Positions 27,316 to 38,479 are shown, numbered from the stretch's first letter. The stretch is 64,000 nucleotides of DNA from Companilactobacillus bobalius (GCF_009764355.1 NZ_LNUA01000032.1:186001-250000), one strand, 5' to 3'. Numbers and translations: made by a program. Notes: generated by a model not told the origin, from the sequence alone.

Positions 27316-28689
27316 ATGAAAACAAAAAGTAATTATTCAAATAAAAAAATCTTAGTTTTAGGCTTAGCCAAAAGTGGTTTTGCGGTTGCTAAACTTTTAA
27401 AAAAAATGGGTTCAGACGTAACAGTTGTTGACTCTAATCCGCTAGAAAAGAATACCGAAGCAAAGGCATTAATTGATGATGGGTTTAATGTTATTACAGG
27501 AAGTAATGATAAGAGTCTGATTGATGATTCTTATGATTACTTAGTAAAGAACCCTGGAATATTTTATTCAAATGAATTAGTTGAACGTGCTGAAGAATTG
27601 AACATTCCTGTTATTACAGAACCAGAAATAGCTTACAGTTATTCAGACGCTACAATGGTTGCTGTAACCGGTACTAATGGTAAAACTACCGTTACAACTT
27701 TAATTCAATTGATGTTGAAGCACTCACCTAAGTTTAAGAATTCATATTATGCTGGTAACATTGGTATTCCTATTTCTGATGTTATTCAAAAGGCTACCAA
27801 AGATGATGTTGTAGTAACTGAGTTATCAAGTTTCCAACTTCAAGGAACAATTAGCTTACGTCCACATGTAGCGGTATTAAATAATATTTATTCAACACAT
27901 TTAGATTTTCACAAGAACCGTGCTAACTACATTAAGGCCAAGATGCATATTACTAAGAACCAAACTAAGGATGATTACTTTGTTGTTAATTGGAATACTG
28001 AGGAGTGGCGTAATTTAGCCGATCAATCAAATGCTACTATAGTGCCATTCTCAGATAACCAGGAACTTGCTAATGGTGCCTACGCTAAAGATGACGTCAT
28101 CTATTGCAATGGCGAAAAGATTATGAATACTGATGAAATCCAAATTCCTGGAGAACATAACGTACAAAATGCTTTGGCTGCAATCAGCGTTGCTAAAATG
28201 TATGATGTTTCAAACGAAGATATTGTTGAAGTTCTATCATCATTTACTGGTGTCAAGCACAGAATACAATATGTCGATACTTTTGGTGGACATAAATTTT
28301 ATAATGACTCTAAAGCAACAAATGTTGAAGCCACAATCGTCGCTTTAACAGCCTTTAAAAAACCTATCACTTTGATAGCCGGAGGACTTGATCGTGGTAA
28401 TGGTTTTGATGAATTGATTCCTTCTCTTAAGGGAAAAGTTAATAATTTAGTAGTTTATGGTCAAACAGCCGATAAAGTTATTGCTTCTGCTGAAAAGGCT
28501 GATGTTTCTAATATTGTCAAAGTTAACGATCTTAAGGAAGCCGTTCCCGAAGCTTATAAGCAAAGTGATGATGGGGATGTAATCTTACTTTCACCAGCTG
28601 CCGCTAGTTGGGATCAATTTAAGACCTTCGAACAACGTGGAGACCAATTTATTCAAGAAGTTGAAACTTTAAAGGGAGAAGTTAAATAG
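27316..28689 (+). CDS. murD: UDP-N-acetylmuramoylalanine-D-glutamate ligase MurD
   Basis: Cytoplasmic Mur ligase adding D-glutamate to UDP-MurNAc-L-Ala. N-terminal Rossmann part (KKILVLGLAKSGFAVAKLLKK), P-loop VAVTGTNGKTTVTTLI, ELSSFQLQG, GVKHRIQYV, DSKATN and GGLDRGNGFDEL, then the C-terminal SPAAASWDQF. 457 residues, intact. It abuts murG with no gap. Confidence 0.97.
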   Translation: MKTKSNYSNKKILVLGLAKSGFAVAKLLKKMGSDVTVVDSNPLEKNTEAKALIDDGFNVITGSNDKSLIDDSYDYLVKNPGIFYSNELVERAEELNIPVITEPEIAYSYSDATMVAVTGTNGKTTVTTLIQLMLKHSPKFKNSYYAGNIGIPISDVIQKATKDDVVVTELSSFQLQGTISLRPHVAVLNNIYSTHLDFHKNRANYIKAKMHITKNQTKDDYFVVNWNTEEWRNLADQSNATIVPFSDNQELANGAYAKDDVIYCNGEKIMNTDEIQIPGEHNVQNALAAISVAKMYDVSNEDIVEVLSSFTGVKHRIQYVDTFGGHKFYNDSKATNVEATIVALTAFKKPITLIAGGLDRGNGFDELIPSLKGKVNNLVVYGQTADKVIASAEKADVSNIVKVNDLKEAVPEAYKQSDDGDVILLSPAAASWDQFKTFEQRGDQFIQEVETLKGEVK

Positions 28690-29799
28690 ATGACAAAAAT
28701 GCGTATAATCGTATCCGGCGGTGGAACAGGTGGCCATATCTATCCGGCAATGGCTTTAATTAAACGCCTCAAGGAAAGAGACATGATTGAGGATGTTTTA
28801 TACGTTGGAACAAAAAAGGGACTAGAGAGCAAGATAGTTAAGAATGCGGGAATCGATTTTAAAACAATTGAAATTCGTGGTTTCAAACGGAAATTAACGC
28901 TTGAAAATGTTAAAGTTGTTGAACTCTTCTTATCAAGCATTCGTAAGTCTAAAAAAATTATCAAAGAATTTAAACCTGATATCGTTGTAGGAACCGGTGG
29001 TTATGTTTCAAGTGCTATCGTATACGCAGCACATACCATGCATATTCCTACCGTTATACATGAGCAGAATACTATTGCTGGTGTAACGAACAAATTTCTA
29101 GCACATTTTGTTGATAAGATTGCCATTGCTTTTCCAGATGCAGTTGATCAATTCAGTGAAAAGAAGAAATTAGTGTTTGCTGGTAATCCTCGAGCCCAAG
29201 AAGTAGTCAATATTCAGAAGAATGATCGCTTGAAAGAATTTAATTTAGCAGCTGAAAAGAATTAAGTTATGATCTTTGGTGGCTCTAGAGGTGCTAAGCC
29301 AATTAACTTAGCAACAATAGCCGCAATGGATAAATTTGCAGCTGCCGATTATCAAGTTCTTTTTGTAACAGGACGTGTACATTATGACAATGTGGTCGAA
29401 AAAATCGATTCTAAGTACCTAATGAGTGCAAATATTTCAGTATTACCATATATTGATAATATGCCAGAAATTCTTCCTGACATTAATTTGATTGTTGGTC
29501 GTAGCGGTGCAACAAGTATTGCTGAAATTACTGCTTTAGGAATTCCTGCAATTTTTATTCCAAGTCCATCAGAAACGCATGATCATCAAACAAAAAATTT
29601 CCTTTCCGTTTCAAACCACGGTGCTGCTAAGTTGATTCCTGAATCAGATCTTACCCCAGATTCTCTTTTTAAAGAGATCAATGAGATTATGAGTAGTGAA
29701 TCAATTCAAAAGGAAATGTCCGATAAGTCTAAAAAAATCGGTGTTCCTGATGCAGCTGATCGTTTGATCAAGATTTTAACTGACTTGGTAAATAAGTAG
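28690..29799 (+). pseudogene. murG: MurG GlcNAc transferase (lipid II synthesis), one stop
   Basis: Membrane-associated GT28 glycosyltransferase making lipid II. N-domain loops [15 protein letters not shown] and [29 protein letters not shown], and C-domain IFGGSRGAKPIN, GRSGATSIAEITALGIPAIFIPSP. A TAA at 29263-29265 splits it between AAEKN and VMIFGGSRG, where KKTV-like residues are expected. The change may be as small as a few bases. Frame is preserved and the total of 369 codons is normal. One of the smallest replaced blocks in the window. Confidence 0.92.
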
Positions 29800-29816
29800 T
29801 ATAAGGATTGATATTG

Positions 29817-30518
29817 ATGGCATTAAAAAAAAGAATTAGGATAAGTAAAAATGGATTGATATTTTTAATAGTTTTTATCATAATTATTATTGCTTATTTT
29901 GGTTCGCCTTTGAGTAAAGTTAGAAACATTAATGTTGAAGGTGTTAATGATTTAGGCGCACAGCAGGTTATTGATGCAACTAAGATCGATGATAATTCAG
30001 TGCTGTTGAATCTATTGATACATCATAAATCAATTACAGAAAAAACTGAGAAGAAGTTACCATCAATTCAGTCGATGTCAATTAAGACAAGAAATATGCG
30101 GGATGTAACGATACATGTTAAAGAGTATCCAACGTTAGGATTCATCAATAAGAATGGCTATTATTACCGCATTATCAATAATGGTCATGTGATAAATCAA
30201 AAAATGAGTGCCCCGATTGGCAATTATCCAACATATAGTAATTTTGGGACTAAGCGCCTAAAGCAAATTGCTAATTTATATGCTGAATTACCAAGTAGTG
30301 TACAAACGAATATTTCAGAAATCTATAATTCTCCGACTAAGTTAAATCCATATAGGATTAAAATTGATATGAATGATGGCAATAAAGTTATTGCGGATAT
30401 GAGAACAGTTAAAACTAAATTAAAATATTATCCAGGTATGGCTGCCCAAATGAAAAAGAAGGGCGTTATAGATTTGGAGATAGGAGCCTATTCTTATCCC
30501 TTTAAAGATAAGAAATAG
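29817..30518 (+). CDS. divIB: Cell division protein DivIB/FtsQ
   Basis: Bitopic divisome protein. A short basic cytoplasmic part, a membrane helix (NGLIFLIVFIIIIIAYFG), and a POTRA domain beginning SKVRNINVEGVNDLGAQQVIDAT, then the beta domain. ATG at 29817 is preferred over TTG codons 3 triplets earlier because AAGGA lies 9 bases upstream. At 233 residues it is somewhat short for the family, with a shorter N-terminus and tail. It sits between murG and ftsA as usual. Confidence 0.88.
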   Translation: MALKKRIRISKNGLIFLIVFIIIIIAYFGSPLSKVRNINVEGVNDLGAQQVIDATKIDDNSVLLNLLIHHKSITEKTEKKLPSIQSMSIKTRNMRDVTIHVKEYPTLGFINKNGYYYRIINNGHVINQKMSAPIGNYPTYSNFGTKRLKQIANLYAELPSSVQTNISEIYNSPTKLNPYRIKIDMNDGNKVIADMRTVKTKLKYYPGMAAQMKKKGVIDLEIGAYSYPFKDKK

Positions 30519-30594
30519 GTTTAATCTAATCGTTTTTGTGTTAAAATTTTTTAGTGAATAGATTTTTTCTAGGTAAGGGAGGCTGCCACGATTA

Positions 30595-31956
30595 ATGGAC
30601 AATTCAGAGTTTTTTGTAGGTCTTGATATTGGTACAAATTCAGTAAAAGTAGTGGTTGCTGAATCGTCAGATGACAGATTAAGTGTTGTTGGCGTAGGAA
30701 GCGAACGATCACAAGGAGTTATCATTTTTGTCGATATATTTATCGACTTTATGTAAGAAGATATAAAACGGGCTGTTAAGCGGGCCGAAACACAAGCAAA
30801 TATCACAATTCGTGACGTTGTAGTCGGTATATCGGCTAATATGTTACAGATTGAAAAATGTCAGGGAATGATAGCGGTTGGTTCCCAATCAAAAGAAATT
30901 ACTGAAAATGATGTCAGACAAGTTATGTTGGTTGCAATGGTTCAAAACTTACCTAGTGAGCGAGAAGTGGTTTCTTTAATTCCTAAACAATTTTCTGTTG
31001 ATGGGTTCAATAATATTCGTGATCCTCGCGGAATGATTGGTGTACGTTTGGAAATGACAGGAATCATATATACTGCACCGAAAACAATTGTACATAATAC
31101 GAAAAAGGCCATCCAAAAGGCTGGTCTAAATATTATTCATAAAGTTATTTCTCCGATGGCGTTAAGTCAAGTTGTATTAAATGATGGTGAAAGTGACTTT
31201 GGAGCCGTAATTATCGATATGGGTGCCGGTCAGACGACTGCTTCAGTTGTTCATGATCATAATCTCAAATTGTCTACAGTTGATTTTGAAGGTGGAGATT
31301 ATGTCACTCATGATATTTCGGTGGTTTTGAATACAACAGTAGAAAATGCTAATCAATTAAAACTTTACTATGGTAATGCTTCATCAGCTCAAGCATCAAC
31401 TGAGGAGAATATCAGTGTTGAAGTGGTTGGTAAAAATGAGCCTGAGACAATTTCTGAAGAGTATTTGTCTGAAATTATTGAAGACGGTGCGTTTCACATT
31501 TTTACAGGCAATTACGCTCCATTAGAGGATGCTGGAGCCTTGTCACTTCCCGGTGGAATTGTATTGACCGGTGGAGTTGCTGCAACACCTAATGTTGAGG
31601 ATCTAGCTCGAAAGATTTTTGATGTAAAAGTAAGAAGTTATGTCCCAACACAAATGGGTATGAGATATCCTTCATATTCATTGGGCTTAGGTTTAGTGAC
31701 CTATGCTTCTAGGTTGAATGATATTGGCGTGATTGCTGATAATGTTGTTAATGGCGCAACTATTGGCCATAACACACCTCAACAACCACAACAAGTTCAG
31801 TCACAACAACCTGTTCAAGCCGCTGTTAGCTGGTGTTCCACTTTTGATATCACAAATGATGAAGAACCTAAAGCTACTGATGAAGAGACTTCTAAGCTCG
31901 ATGAGACCAAGAAGACATCGAAGCTTAAGGACTTTTGGAGTAAGTTTTTTGATTAA
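30595..31956 (+). pseudogene. ftsA: Cell division protein FtsA, two replaced blocks
   Basis: Actin-like protein tethering FtsZ to the membrane. FFVGLDIGTNSVKVVVAE, the 1C domain RDVVVGISANMLQIEKCQG, AVIIDMGAGQTTASVV, GIVLTGGVAATPNVEDLA, and a C-terminal amphipathic KLKDFWSKFFD membrane anchor. Block one (30721-30756) replaces about 12 codons after SQGV and ends in a TAA. Block two (31483-31530) reads DGAFHIFTGNYAPLED where the helix RVVQIFDxI... is expected, without a stop. Frame is continuous otherwise and 453 codons is normal. It lies directly before ftsZ. Confidence 0.92.
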
Positions 31957-32000
31957 TAAAAATAAATTAAATACAATTTTAAACTAGGAGGAACTCCTTA

Positions 32001-33254
32001 ATGGAATATACTTTAGACTCAACCAATAATAAGGGAGCGGTAATTAAGGTTATCGGTGTCGGTGGCGCTGGTGGTAATGCCGTAAATCGTATGGCCTTAA
32101 GTAAGCGAAAGCAATTTCAATTCATCACTGCAAATAATCCCTATGTATCAATGATTATCATTGTAAAAGAATCCTTTGAAAAATTGGAACCTAATGTGTT
32201 ATCCTAATGGCAAATATCCAAAAAGGAGTTTGTAATGATGAGTATGCCTGTAGAGAGAATTAAAAATTATGAACATATGGGACTTGGACTGTTTATTCAT
32301 TGGGGGCTTTATTCTCAAATGGAACAAGGAGAATGGACAGAATTCATCCATGACATTAATATCGCTAAAGAAAGTGGTGCTTTGACAGTCGGCGTTGTTA
32401 CACGTCCATTTGCCTTTGAAGGTGCTAAACGTTCACGTTTTGCTGCCGACGGTATCACAGAACTTAAAAAAGATGTTGATACATTAGTTATCATTTCTAA
32501 CAGTAAATTATTAGAGATCGTAGATAAGAAGACACCAATGGGTGAAGCATTTAGTATTGCTGATGATGTTTTACGTCAAGGTGTTCAAAGTATTTCTGCA
32601 CTTTTTACCATGGCATCCTACGATAAGCATGATTTTTTGTATATTAAGGCCGTTATGTCTGATCAAGGCTCAGCTTTGATGGGTATCGGTACAGCTAACG
32701 GTGAAAACAGAATTACTGAAGCAACTAAGAAGGCTATTTCTTCACCATTACTTGAAGTTTCAATTGATGGTGCTAAACAAGTTCTTCTTAATATTACTGG
32801 TGGTCCTGATTTGTCATTGTTTGAAGCTCAAGATGCAGCACAAATTGTTTCCGAACAAGCTACCTCAGATGTTAATATTATCTTTGGTACTTCAATCGAT
32901 GATACTTTGGGTGACCAAGTTAAGGTTACTGTAATTGCTACAGGCGTTGAAAGTGAAGATAAGAAGCGTGAACCAGCTAGACGTCCTTTAAATAATCCAA
33001 GAGCTGCTTTTAATAATAACCAAAATAAAGCAACTGATAATAATGCTGATGAACAACCAGCAAAGCCAAAGGAACAAGCTAATAACAATGATCCATTGGC
33101 CGCTTGGGATATTAATCGTGACGCATCTAAGTCAAAAGATGTTTCTGGTGAAAAGGGAGATTTTGAAATTTTCCAAAAGCCTGAAACTATCGATTTAAGC
33201 GATGATGACGATGATTCAACTCCTCCAATCTTTAAACGTCGTAACAATAAATAA
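32001..33254 (+). pseudogene. ftsZ: Cell division GTPase FtsZ, 267-base replaced block
   Basis: Tubulin homologue forming the division ring. The first 31 codons ([17 protein letters not shown]) and everything from [13 protein letters not shown] onward are normal, including the T7 loop region, [12 protein letters not shown] and the C-terminal [10 protein letters not shown] peptide that binds FtsA/SepF. Between them, 32094-32360 (89 codons) is foreign and removes the T3/T4 loops with the tubulin GTPase signature GGGTGTG. It contains a stop at 32205-32207, a new ribosome-binding site, and the start of a fucosidase gene. Both flanks share one frame and the total of 417 codons is normal, so the block replaced an equal length. 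Confidence 0.95.
32218..32360 (+). other. Fragment of a GH29 alpha-L-fucosidase gene start inside ftsZ
   Basis: AAAAAGGAGTTTG followed by ATG at 32235 opens [20 protein letters not shown], then [20 protein letters not shown]. The (F/L)[10 protein letters not shown]...GEW pattern is the N-terminal signature of glycoside hydrolase family 29. It then runs straight into FtsZ residue IAKESG with no junction repeat. Only about 42 residues of the enzyme are present, so it cannot be functional. Confidence 0.8.
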
Positions 33255-33268
33255 AAGGAGATTTTCTT

Positions 33269-33679
33269 ATGGCATTTGAAAAACTAAGCAGTTTTTTTGG
33301 AATTAATGACGATGAAGACTTTGAAGAGAAACCAGTCGAAACGCCTCAACCTAAAAAAAATTATTCAAACAATGAAAAGGTCGTATCAATGAGTGCAGCA
33401 AGTGAGAGTAGAAGTGCGGCGGTCAATAGTAAGATTGCTATTTATCAACCCAGAGTTTATTCTGACGCAAAGGTTATTGCTAAACAACTTTTGAATAATA
33501 AAGCTGTGATTGTTAATTTTAATAATGTCAATGATGAACAATCAAAGAGAATCGTAGATTTCTTAACTGGTACTATCTTTGCTTTAAATGGCGAGATTAA
33601 ACGTGTTGGGGAAAAGATCTTTCTTTGCACACCACCGAAGTTTGAAATCGATGGAAGTATACCAGACATAAACGAATAG
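33269..33679 (+). CDS. sepF: Cell division protein SepF
   Basis: FtsZ-bundling membrane-binding protein. N-terminal amphipathic helix AFEKLSSFFGIND, an acidic linker, and the SepF domain (residues about 55-135: KIAIYQPRVYSDAKVIAKQL, QSKRIVDFLTGTIFALNG, EKIFLCTPPKFEIDG). 136 residues, intact, 14 bases after ftsZ with AAAGGAG. Confidence 0.95.
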   Translation: MAFEKLSSFFGINDDEDFEEKPVETPQPKKNYSNNEKVVSMSAASESRSAAVNSKIAIYQPRVYSDAKVIAKQLLNNKAVIVNFNNVNDEQSKRIVDFLTGTIFALNGEIKRVGEKIFLCTPPKFEIDGSIPDINE

Positions 33680-33695
33680 TAAGTCGAGGAAAGAT

Positions 33696-34037
33696 ATGGA
33701 TCGAATTGTAAGTGGATTACCATTTATCATTAGTTGGGCGTTTGAATTGTACGAATTTATTTTATTCGTATATTGCTTGATGTCATTCGTACCAGCTCTA
33801 TATAACTCTGCTTTTGGAAGATTTGTTGCTTCAATGGTAAATCCATTCTTAAATCTAATCAGAAGAGTCATACCAACAAGTATTGGCCTTTTTGATTTCT
33901 CTCCAATAATTGCCATAATATTAATACGATTATTGCAGAAAGTGATCTTTGTAACTTTGACTCTGTTTATAATAAAAAAAAGGACATGGGTGGTCTTGAT
34001 TTTTATACTGAAGAAAATACTTAAATTGATAAAATGA
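33696..34037 (+). CDS. yggT: YggT-family membrane protein
   Basis: Small integral membrane protein (PF02325) between sepF and ylmH, function unclear, with suggested links to division or osmotic response. Two hydrophobic regions flank the conserved FVASMVNPFLNLIRRVIPTSIGLFDFSPIIAII. The last 20 or so residues (KKRTWVVLIFILKKILKLIK) overlap the ylmH coding region by 52 bases and have no family likeness, so the true stop was probably nearer 33975 and has been lost or altered. Treat the C-terminus as unreliable. Confidence 0.8.
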   Translation: MDRIVSGLPFIISWAFELYEFILFVYCLMSFVPALYNSAFGRFVASMVNPFLNLIRRVIPTSIGLFDFSPIIAIILIRLLQKVIFVTLTLFIIKKRTWVVLIFILKKILKLIK

Positions 34038-34759
34038 GCGACCTTTTGCTGAAGGCTCAAACGATGTATACTCCACAATTGACGGATTTTTTAAATTTAA
34101 GAGAGCAAACAATTTTAAACAATCTGATTAATAAGTACGATGATTTATTTGTACATTATTTTGGTGGATATGATAATGCTGAAAGGGTCAGGGGAATAAT
34201 TGCTCCTGACTATTTTGTACCTAAGGACTCGGATTATGATGTTTCTATGTACGAAATTCGTTATCCAGAGAAATTTGCTAATTTACATCTCGGTTTGCTT
34301 AAATAAACTTTTTTTAATTCATAAATTGATCGTGATCGTTTCGGTGATATTATTACAGACGGTGAGAACTGGCAATTTTTTGTTTTCAAGTCAATGAGTG
34401 ATTATATTGAGGAACAAGTTAAAAAAATTGGTCCTTTCAAAGTACATTTGATGGAAAAAGATTTTCAGGATTTGTTGTTGCCAAGAGATGAATCAACGGA
34501 TGAGACAATTAATGTTCAATCATTACGTTTGGACACAATCATTGCCACCGTTTACGATTTATCTAGACAAAATGCTAAAGCGTTGGTAGATCATGGAAAA
34601 GTTCAAATAAATTGGGCTGTTAATAAGAATGCTAGTTCATTTATTACAATAACTGATACACTTAGTGTAAGAGGTTTTGGTAGAATAAGAATTAACGACA
34701 TTATGGGACGTTCAAAGAATAATAAATATATTTTGTTCGTAAATGTTATTAAGAAATAA
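33986..34759 (+). pseudogene. ylmH: YlmH-type S4-domain RNA-binding protein, two replaced blocks
   Basis: RNA-binding protein linked to division and ribosome rescue in Firmicutes. The real start is ATG at 33986 (MGGLDFYTEE, with AAAAAGGAC upstream). A TAA at 34022-34024 follows after 12 codons, then IDKMSDLLLKAQTMYTPQLT continues in the same frame. A second block (34289-34330) puts two stops after KFANLH, where HSQILG...-like sequence is expected before RDRFGDIITDG. The C-terminal S4 domain is intact (SLRLDTIIATVYDLSRQNAKALVDHGKV). Total 257 codons, normal. Confidence 0.88.
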
Positions 34760-34774
34760 TAGGGGCGTGAAGTT

Positions 34775-35512
34775 ATGGTATTGTCACCAGTAGAAATACA
34801 TGATAAAGAATTTGATAGTAAATTTAGAGGCTATGACCGCGACCAAGTGAATGACTTTCTGAAACAAGCAGCTCAAGATTATAATTTGGCGTTACAAAAG
34901 AATGCTGAATTAGAGAAACAACTCAAAGATACTACTGACCAATTGAAATATTTCACTGATATGAAGGATGCTTTGAATCAATCCATTTTGGTAGCTCAAG
35001 AAGCAGCCGAAAAAGTGAAGTCTGAATCAGAGCAGGAAGCACAGATTATCGTAGAAGAGTCACAAAAAAAGGCTCGTGATTTACTAAATCAATCAACTGA
35101 TAAGTCTAATCGGATTTTACAAGATGCGTCTGATCGCGCTCGTCAAGTTACGATTGAGACGGATAATTTGAAAAAATCAGTTAACTCATTCCGTCAAGGA
35201 CTTCAAGGAATGCTTAAACAACAACTTGATATGGTTGAGAACCCTGAGTGGTCTAAGCTTAATGACAGTACATCTACTGAAAAGTTAAAACGAGAAATTG
35301 GTGATCAAGCCGATGGTACCGCTCAAGATTATCAACCTAATGTACAAAATAATGAAAATATGCAAGATCAGGTTTCAAACTCAGATCAAATGAATTATAA
35401 TGATAATATTCAGGATGACCAACCAGATGAATCTTATACGATTAATCATCAACAAAATGAACCTACGTTCAATTTTCAAGATGACTCTGATGGTGATTCG
35501 AAGGAAAATTAA
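34775..35512 (+). CDS. divIVA: Cell division protein DivIVA
   Basis: Curvature-sensing coiled-coil protein at poles and septa, anchor for MinD/MinJ-type systems. Residues 1-60 are diagnostic: LSPVEIHDKEFDSKFRGYDRDQVNDFLKQAAQDY with the membrane-inserting FxSKFRGYD hook. Then a long coiled coil to about residue 150 and a disordered Q/N/D-rich tail. 245 residues, intact. Last gene of the dcw run, followed by a T-box. Confidence 0.95.
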   Translation: MVLSPVEIHDKEFDSKFRGYDRDQVNDFLKQAAQDYNLALQKNAELEKQLKDTTDQLKYFTDMKDALNQSILVAQEAAEKVKSESEQEAQIIVEESQKKARDLLNQSTDKSNRILQDASDRARQVTIETDNLKKSVNSFRQGLQGMLKQQLDMVENPEWSKLNDSTSTEKLKREIGDQADGTAQDYQPNVQNNENMQDQVSNSDQMNYNDNIQDDQPDESYTINHQQNEPTFNFQDDSDGDSKEN

Positions 35513-35524
35513 GAGAATAAGTGC

Positions 35525-35637
35525 TTAAAGTAAATTTTTTCAGCGAGCTAGCAAATGGTGTGAGGTTAGTAAAAGTCCTTTAGGTATATCGGCTCTTAAA
35601 AAACCGTATATTAATTTACCAATAGGTGGTATAGCGA
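35525..35637 (+). promoter_or_regulatory. T-box leader of ileS
   Basis: CAGCGAGCTAG...GGTGTGAGG resembles the T-box stem I base and AG-bulge region. ATC at 35588-35590 is a plausible isoleucine specifier, and the T-box core AATAGGTGGTATAGCGAG lies at 35620-35637. At about 110 bases it is compact relative to typical leaders of 180-200 bases. Confidence 0.8.
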
Positions 35638-35670
35638 GAACTCGTCCTAGAATTGGATGGGTTCTTTTTA
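35638..35670 (+). terminator. T-box-controlled terminator of ileS
   Basis: GAACTCGTCC / GGATGGGTTC hairpin with a seven-base loop, followed by TTTTTA. It directly follows the T-box core as expected. Confidence 0.85.
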
Positions 35671-35689
35671 TTTTAGAAGGGGTGAAAGA

Positions 35690-38467
35690 ATGCGAGTAAA
35701 AGATACTCTTAACTTAGGTAAAACTAAGTTCCCAATGCGTGGTAATTTGCCAAACAAGGAAGCTGAATGGCAAAAGGCTTGGGAAGAAAACAAACTTTAT
35801 GAAAAGCGACAAAAATTAAACGAAGGTAAACCAACCTTTGAATTACTAGATGGACCTCCATTTGCTAATGGTGATATCCATATGGGACATTCACTAAATA
35901 AGGTTTCAAAGGATATTATCGTTCGTTACAAATCAATGGACGGATTCCGTTCACCTTATGTTCCTGGTTGGGATACTCATGGTCTTCCAATTGAACAACA
36001 AATGGCTAAAAAAGGTGTTAAGCGTAAGGAAATGAGCATGTCTGAATATCGTAAGTTGTGTTACGATTTTGCTCAAGGCGAAGTTAAGAAACAAATGGCT
36101 GGTTTCAAACGTTTAGGTATTTCAGCTGATTGGGATCATCCATATATTACTTATCAACCTGAATTTGAAAAGGCTGAACTAGAAATCTTTGGTGAAATGG
36201 TTGATAAAGGCTACATTTACCGTGGTAAGAAACCTGTTTACTGGTCACCATCATCTGAATCAACTCTAGCTGAAGCTGAAGTTGAATATAAAGATATCAA
36301 ATCACCATCAATCTTTGTTGCTTTCAAAGTACGTGATGGTAAGGGTGTAGTTGACAGTGATGCTTCATTCATCATCTGGACAACAACTCCATGGACAATT
36401 CCATCTAACGAGGCTATTTGTGTAAATCCTAAATTCATTTATGCAGAAGTTAATGCTGATGGTAAGAAGTACGTCGTTGCTCAAGAAAGAATTCAATTCG
36501 TACAAGAACAACTAGGCTGGGAGAATGTTGAAATTCTTAAGACATTTAAAGGTGCTGAACTTGAAGGCTTAACAGCCACACATCCATTTTATGACCGTGA
36601 ATCAGAATTAATTCTTGGATTCCACGTTACACTTGATGATGGTACTGGTTTAGTTCATACAGCTCCTGGATTTGGTGCTGATGACTTTGTTGTTGGTATG
36701 AAATACAAGTTGCCTGTCTTCTCACCAATCGATGCACAAGGCCGTTTCACAGATGAAGTACCAGAATATGAAGGTGTCTTCTACGATGACGCTAATAAGA
36801 TGATTACTGAACGTATGAAGGAAAATGGTTCACTATTGAAACTTAGTTTCTTCACTCACAGTTATCCTCATGACTGGCGTACAAAGAAACCTGTTATCTT
36901 CCGTGCTACACCACAATGGTTTGCTTCAATTGATAAGTTTAGACAACAAATTCTTGATGAAATCGAAAAAATCGACTTCAAACCTGCATGGGGTAAAACA
37001 CGTCTTTACAATATGATTCGTGACCGTGGTGATTGGGTAATCTCTAGACAACGTGCTTGGGGTGTTCCACTACCAATTTTCTATGCTGAAAATGGCGATC
37101 CAATCATGACTAAAGAAACTGTTGACCACGTGGCTGATTTAGTTGGTAAGTATGGTTCTAACGTTTGGTTTGAAAAGGATGCTAAGGACCTACTTCCAGA
37201 AGGTTATACTAATCCAGGTAGCCCAAATGGTAAGTTTACTAAGGAAACTGATATTTTGGATGTTTGGTTTGACTCTGGGACAGCTCATTCAGGTGTTGCT
37301 AAGACACGTGATAACTTAACATTCCCAGCTGACTTGATTCTTGAAGGTTCTGACCAATATCGTGGTTGGTTCAACTCGATGCTAGTTACTTCTATAGCTG
37401 CTTATGGTGTTGCACCATACAAGGCTGTTATGTCACAAGGTTTCACTTTGGACAAAAAAGGCGTTAAGATGAGTAAATCACTTGGAAATGTTATTTCACC
37501 AAGTGATATTGAAAGACAATTCGGTGCTGAAATTATCCGCCTTTGGGTTGCTTCAGTTGACTCAAGTTCTGATGTTTCTGTTTCAGTTGATTCATTTAAA
37601 CAAGTTTCTGAAACATACCGTAAGATCAGAAATACTATCAGATTCATGTTAGCTAACACAACTGACTTTGATCCAAAGACTAATGCTGTTGCATATAGTG
37701 ATCTTCGTCCAGAAGATAAATATATCAAGGTTAAGTTGAATGACTTAGTTAAGAATGTTTTGGCAGATTATGACAAATATGATTTTGCTGATGTTGAGAA
37801 ATCAATTGTTAGTTTTATCGTTAATGAAATGTCAACATTCTACTTAGACTTTGCCAAGGATGTTGTTTATATTGATGCCGAAGATTCACATGCTCGTCGT
37901 TCAATGCAAACTGTTATCTATGATGTAGTTGTTAAATTAGCTAAGATGTTGACACCAATCTTGCCACATACTATGGAACAAGTTTGGGAGTATCTTAAAG
38001 AACCAGAGGATTATGTTCAATTAGCAGAAATGCCAGAAGTTGAAGATATCCCCGATCAAACCGAAATTGAAAGTGATTGGACAACATTTATGGACTTTAG
38101 AGACAACGTCTTGAAGTCACTAGAAGTTGCTCGTGCTGACAAGATGATTGGTAAATCACTTGAAGCTAAGGTAACTGTTCATCCAAGTGCTGACTTAAAG
38201 GCCGTTCTTGATAAGATTGATAGTAACTTTGGTCAACTATTGATTGTTTCTCAATTTGAACTTTCAGATCAAGAATTAGCAAATGCTGATGAGTATGAAC
38301 TTGCTGATGTCTTAGTTGAAAAAGCTCAAGGAGACGTTTGTCAAAGATGTCGTATGATCAAGACTGACGTTGGTAGTGATAGTAATTATCCAACATTCTG
38401 TGCTAGATGTGCTAAGATTGTTGCTGAAGAGTATCCAGAAACAAAGACTGAGGGCTTTGATGATTAG
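35690..38467 (+). CDS. ileS: Isoleucyl-tRNA synthetase
   Basis: Class I synthetase charging tRNA-Ile with editing of valine. HIGH motif [11 protein letters not shown], editing domain with [31 protein letters not shown] motif [10 protein letters not shown], and a C-terminal zinc-binding tail with CQRCRMIK...CARCAK. ATG at 35690 ([19 protein letters not shown]) is chosen after GAAGGGGTGA; an upstream in-frame start at 35657 lies in the terminator. 925 residues, no replaced block. Confidence 0.97.
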   Translation: MRVKDTLNLGKTKFPMRGNLPNKEAEWQKAWEENKLYEKRQKLNEGKPTFELLDGPPFANGDIHMGHSLNKVSKDIIVRYKSMDGFRSPYVPGWDTHGLPIEQQMAKKGVKRKEMSMSEYRKLCYDFAQGEVKKQMAGFKRLGISADWDHPYITYQPEFEKAELEIFGEMVDKGYIYRGKKPVYWSPSSESTLAEAEVEYKDIKSPSIFVAFKVRDGKGVVDSDASFIIWTTTPWTIPSNEAICVNPKFIYAEVNADGKKYVVAQERIQFVQEQLGWENVEILKTFKGAELEGLTATHPFYDRESELILGFHVTLDDGTGLVHTAPGFGADDFVVGMKYKLPVFSPIDAQGRFTDEVPEYEGVFYDDANKMITERMKENGSLLKLSFFTHSYPHDWRTKKPVIFRATPQWFASIDKFRQQILDEIEKIDFKPAWGKTRLYNMIRDRGDWVISRQRAWGVPLPIFYAENGDPIMTKETVDHVADLVGKYGSNVWFEKDAKDLLPEGYTNPGSPNGKFTKETDILDVWFDSGTAHSGVAKTRDNLTFPADLILEGSDQYRGWFNSMLVTSIAAYGVAPYKAVMSQGFTLDKKGVKMSKSLGNVISPSDIERQFGAEIIRLWVASVDSSSDVSVSVDSFKQVSETYRKIRNTIRFMLANTTDFDPKTNAVAYSDLRPEDKYIKVKLNDLVKNVLADYDKYDFADVEKSIVSFIVNEMSTFYLDFAKDVVYIDAEDSHARRSMQTVIYDVVVKLAKMLTPILPHTMEQVWEYLKEPEDYVQLAEMPEVEDIPDQTEIESDWTTFMDFRDNVLKSLEVARADKMIGKSLEAKVTVHPSADLKAVLDKIDSNFGQLLIVSQFELSDQELANADEYELADVLVEKAQGDVCQRCRMIKTDVGSDSNYPTFCARCAKIVAEEYPETKTEGFDD

Positions 38468-38479
38468 GAATGGTGACTA

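Noticed and set aside
32828..33247. Minus-strand open frame of 139 codons inside ftsZ
   Set aside because: Shadow of the ftsZ coding strand; serine- and leucine-rich composition is what antisense of this gene gives.
32235..33254. A genuine 339-residue fusion protein of a fucosidase start and FtsZ
   Set aside because: The open frame is real but the N-terminal 42 residues lack the rest of the GH29 domain and the FtsZ part lacks its GTPase signature; it fits the block pattern.
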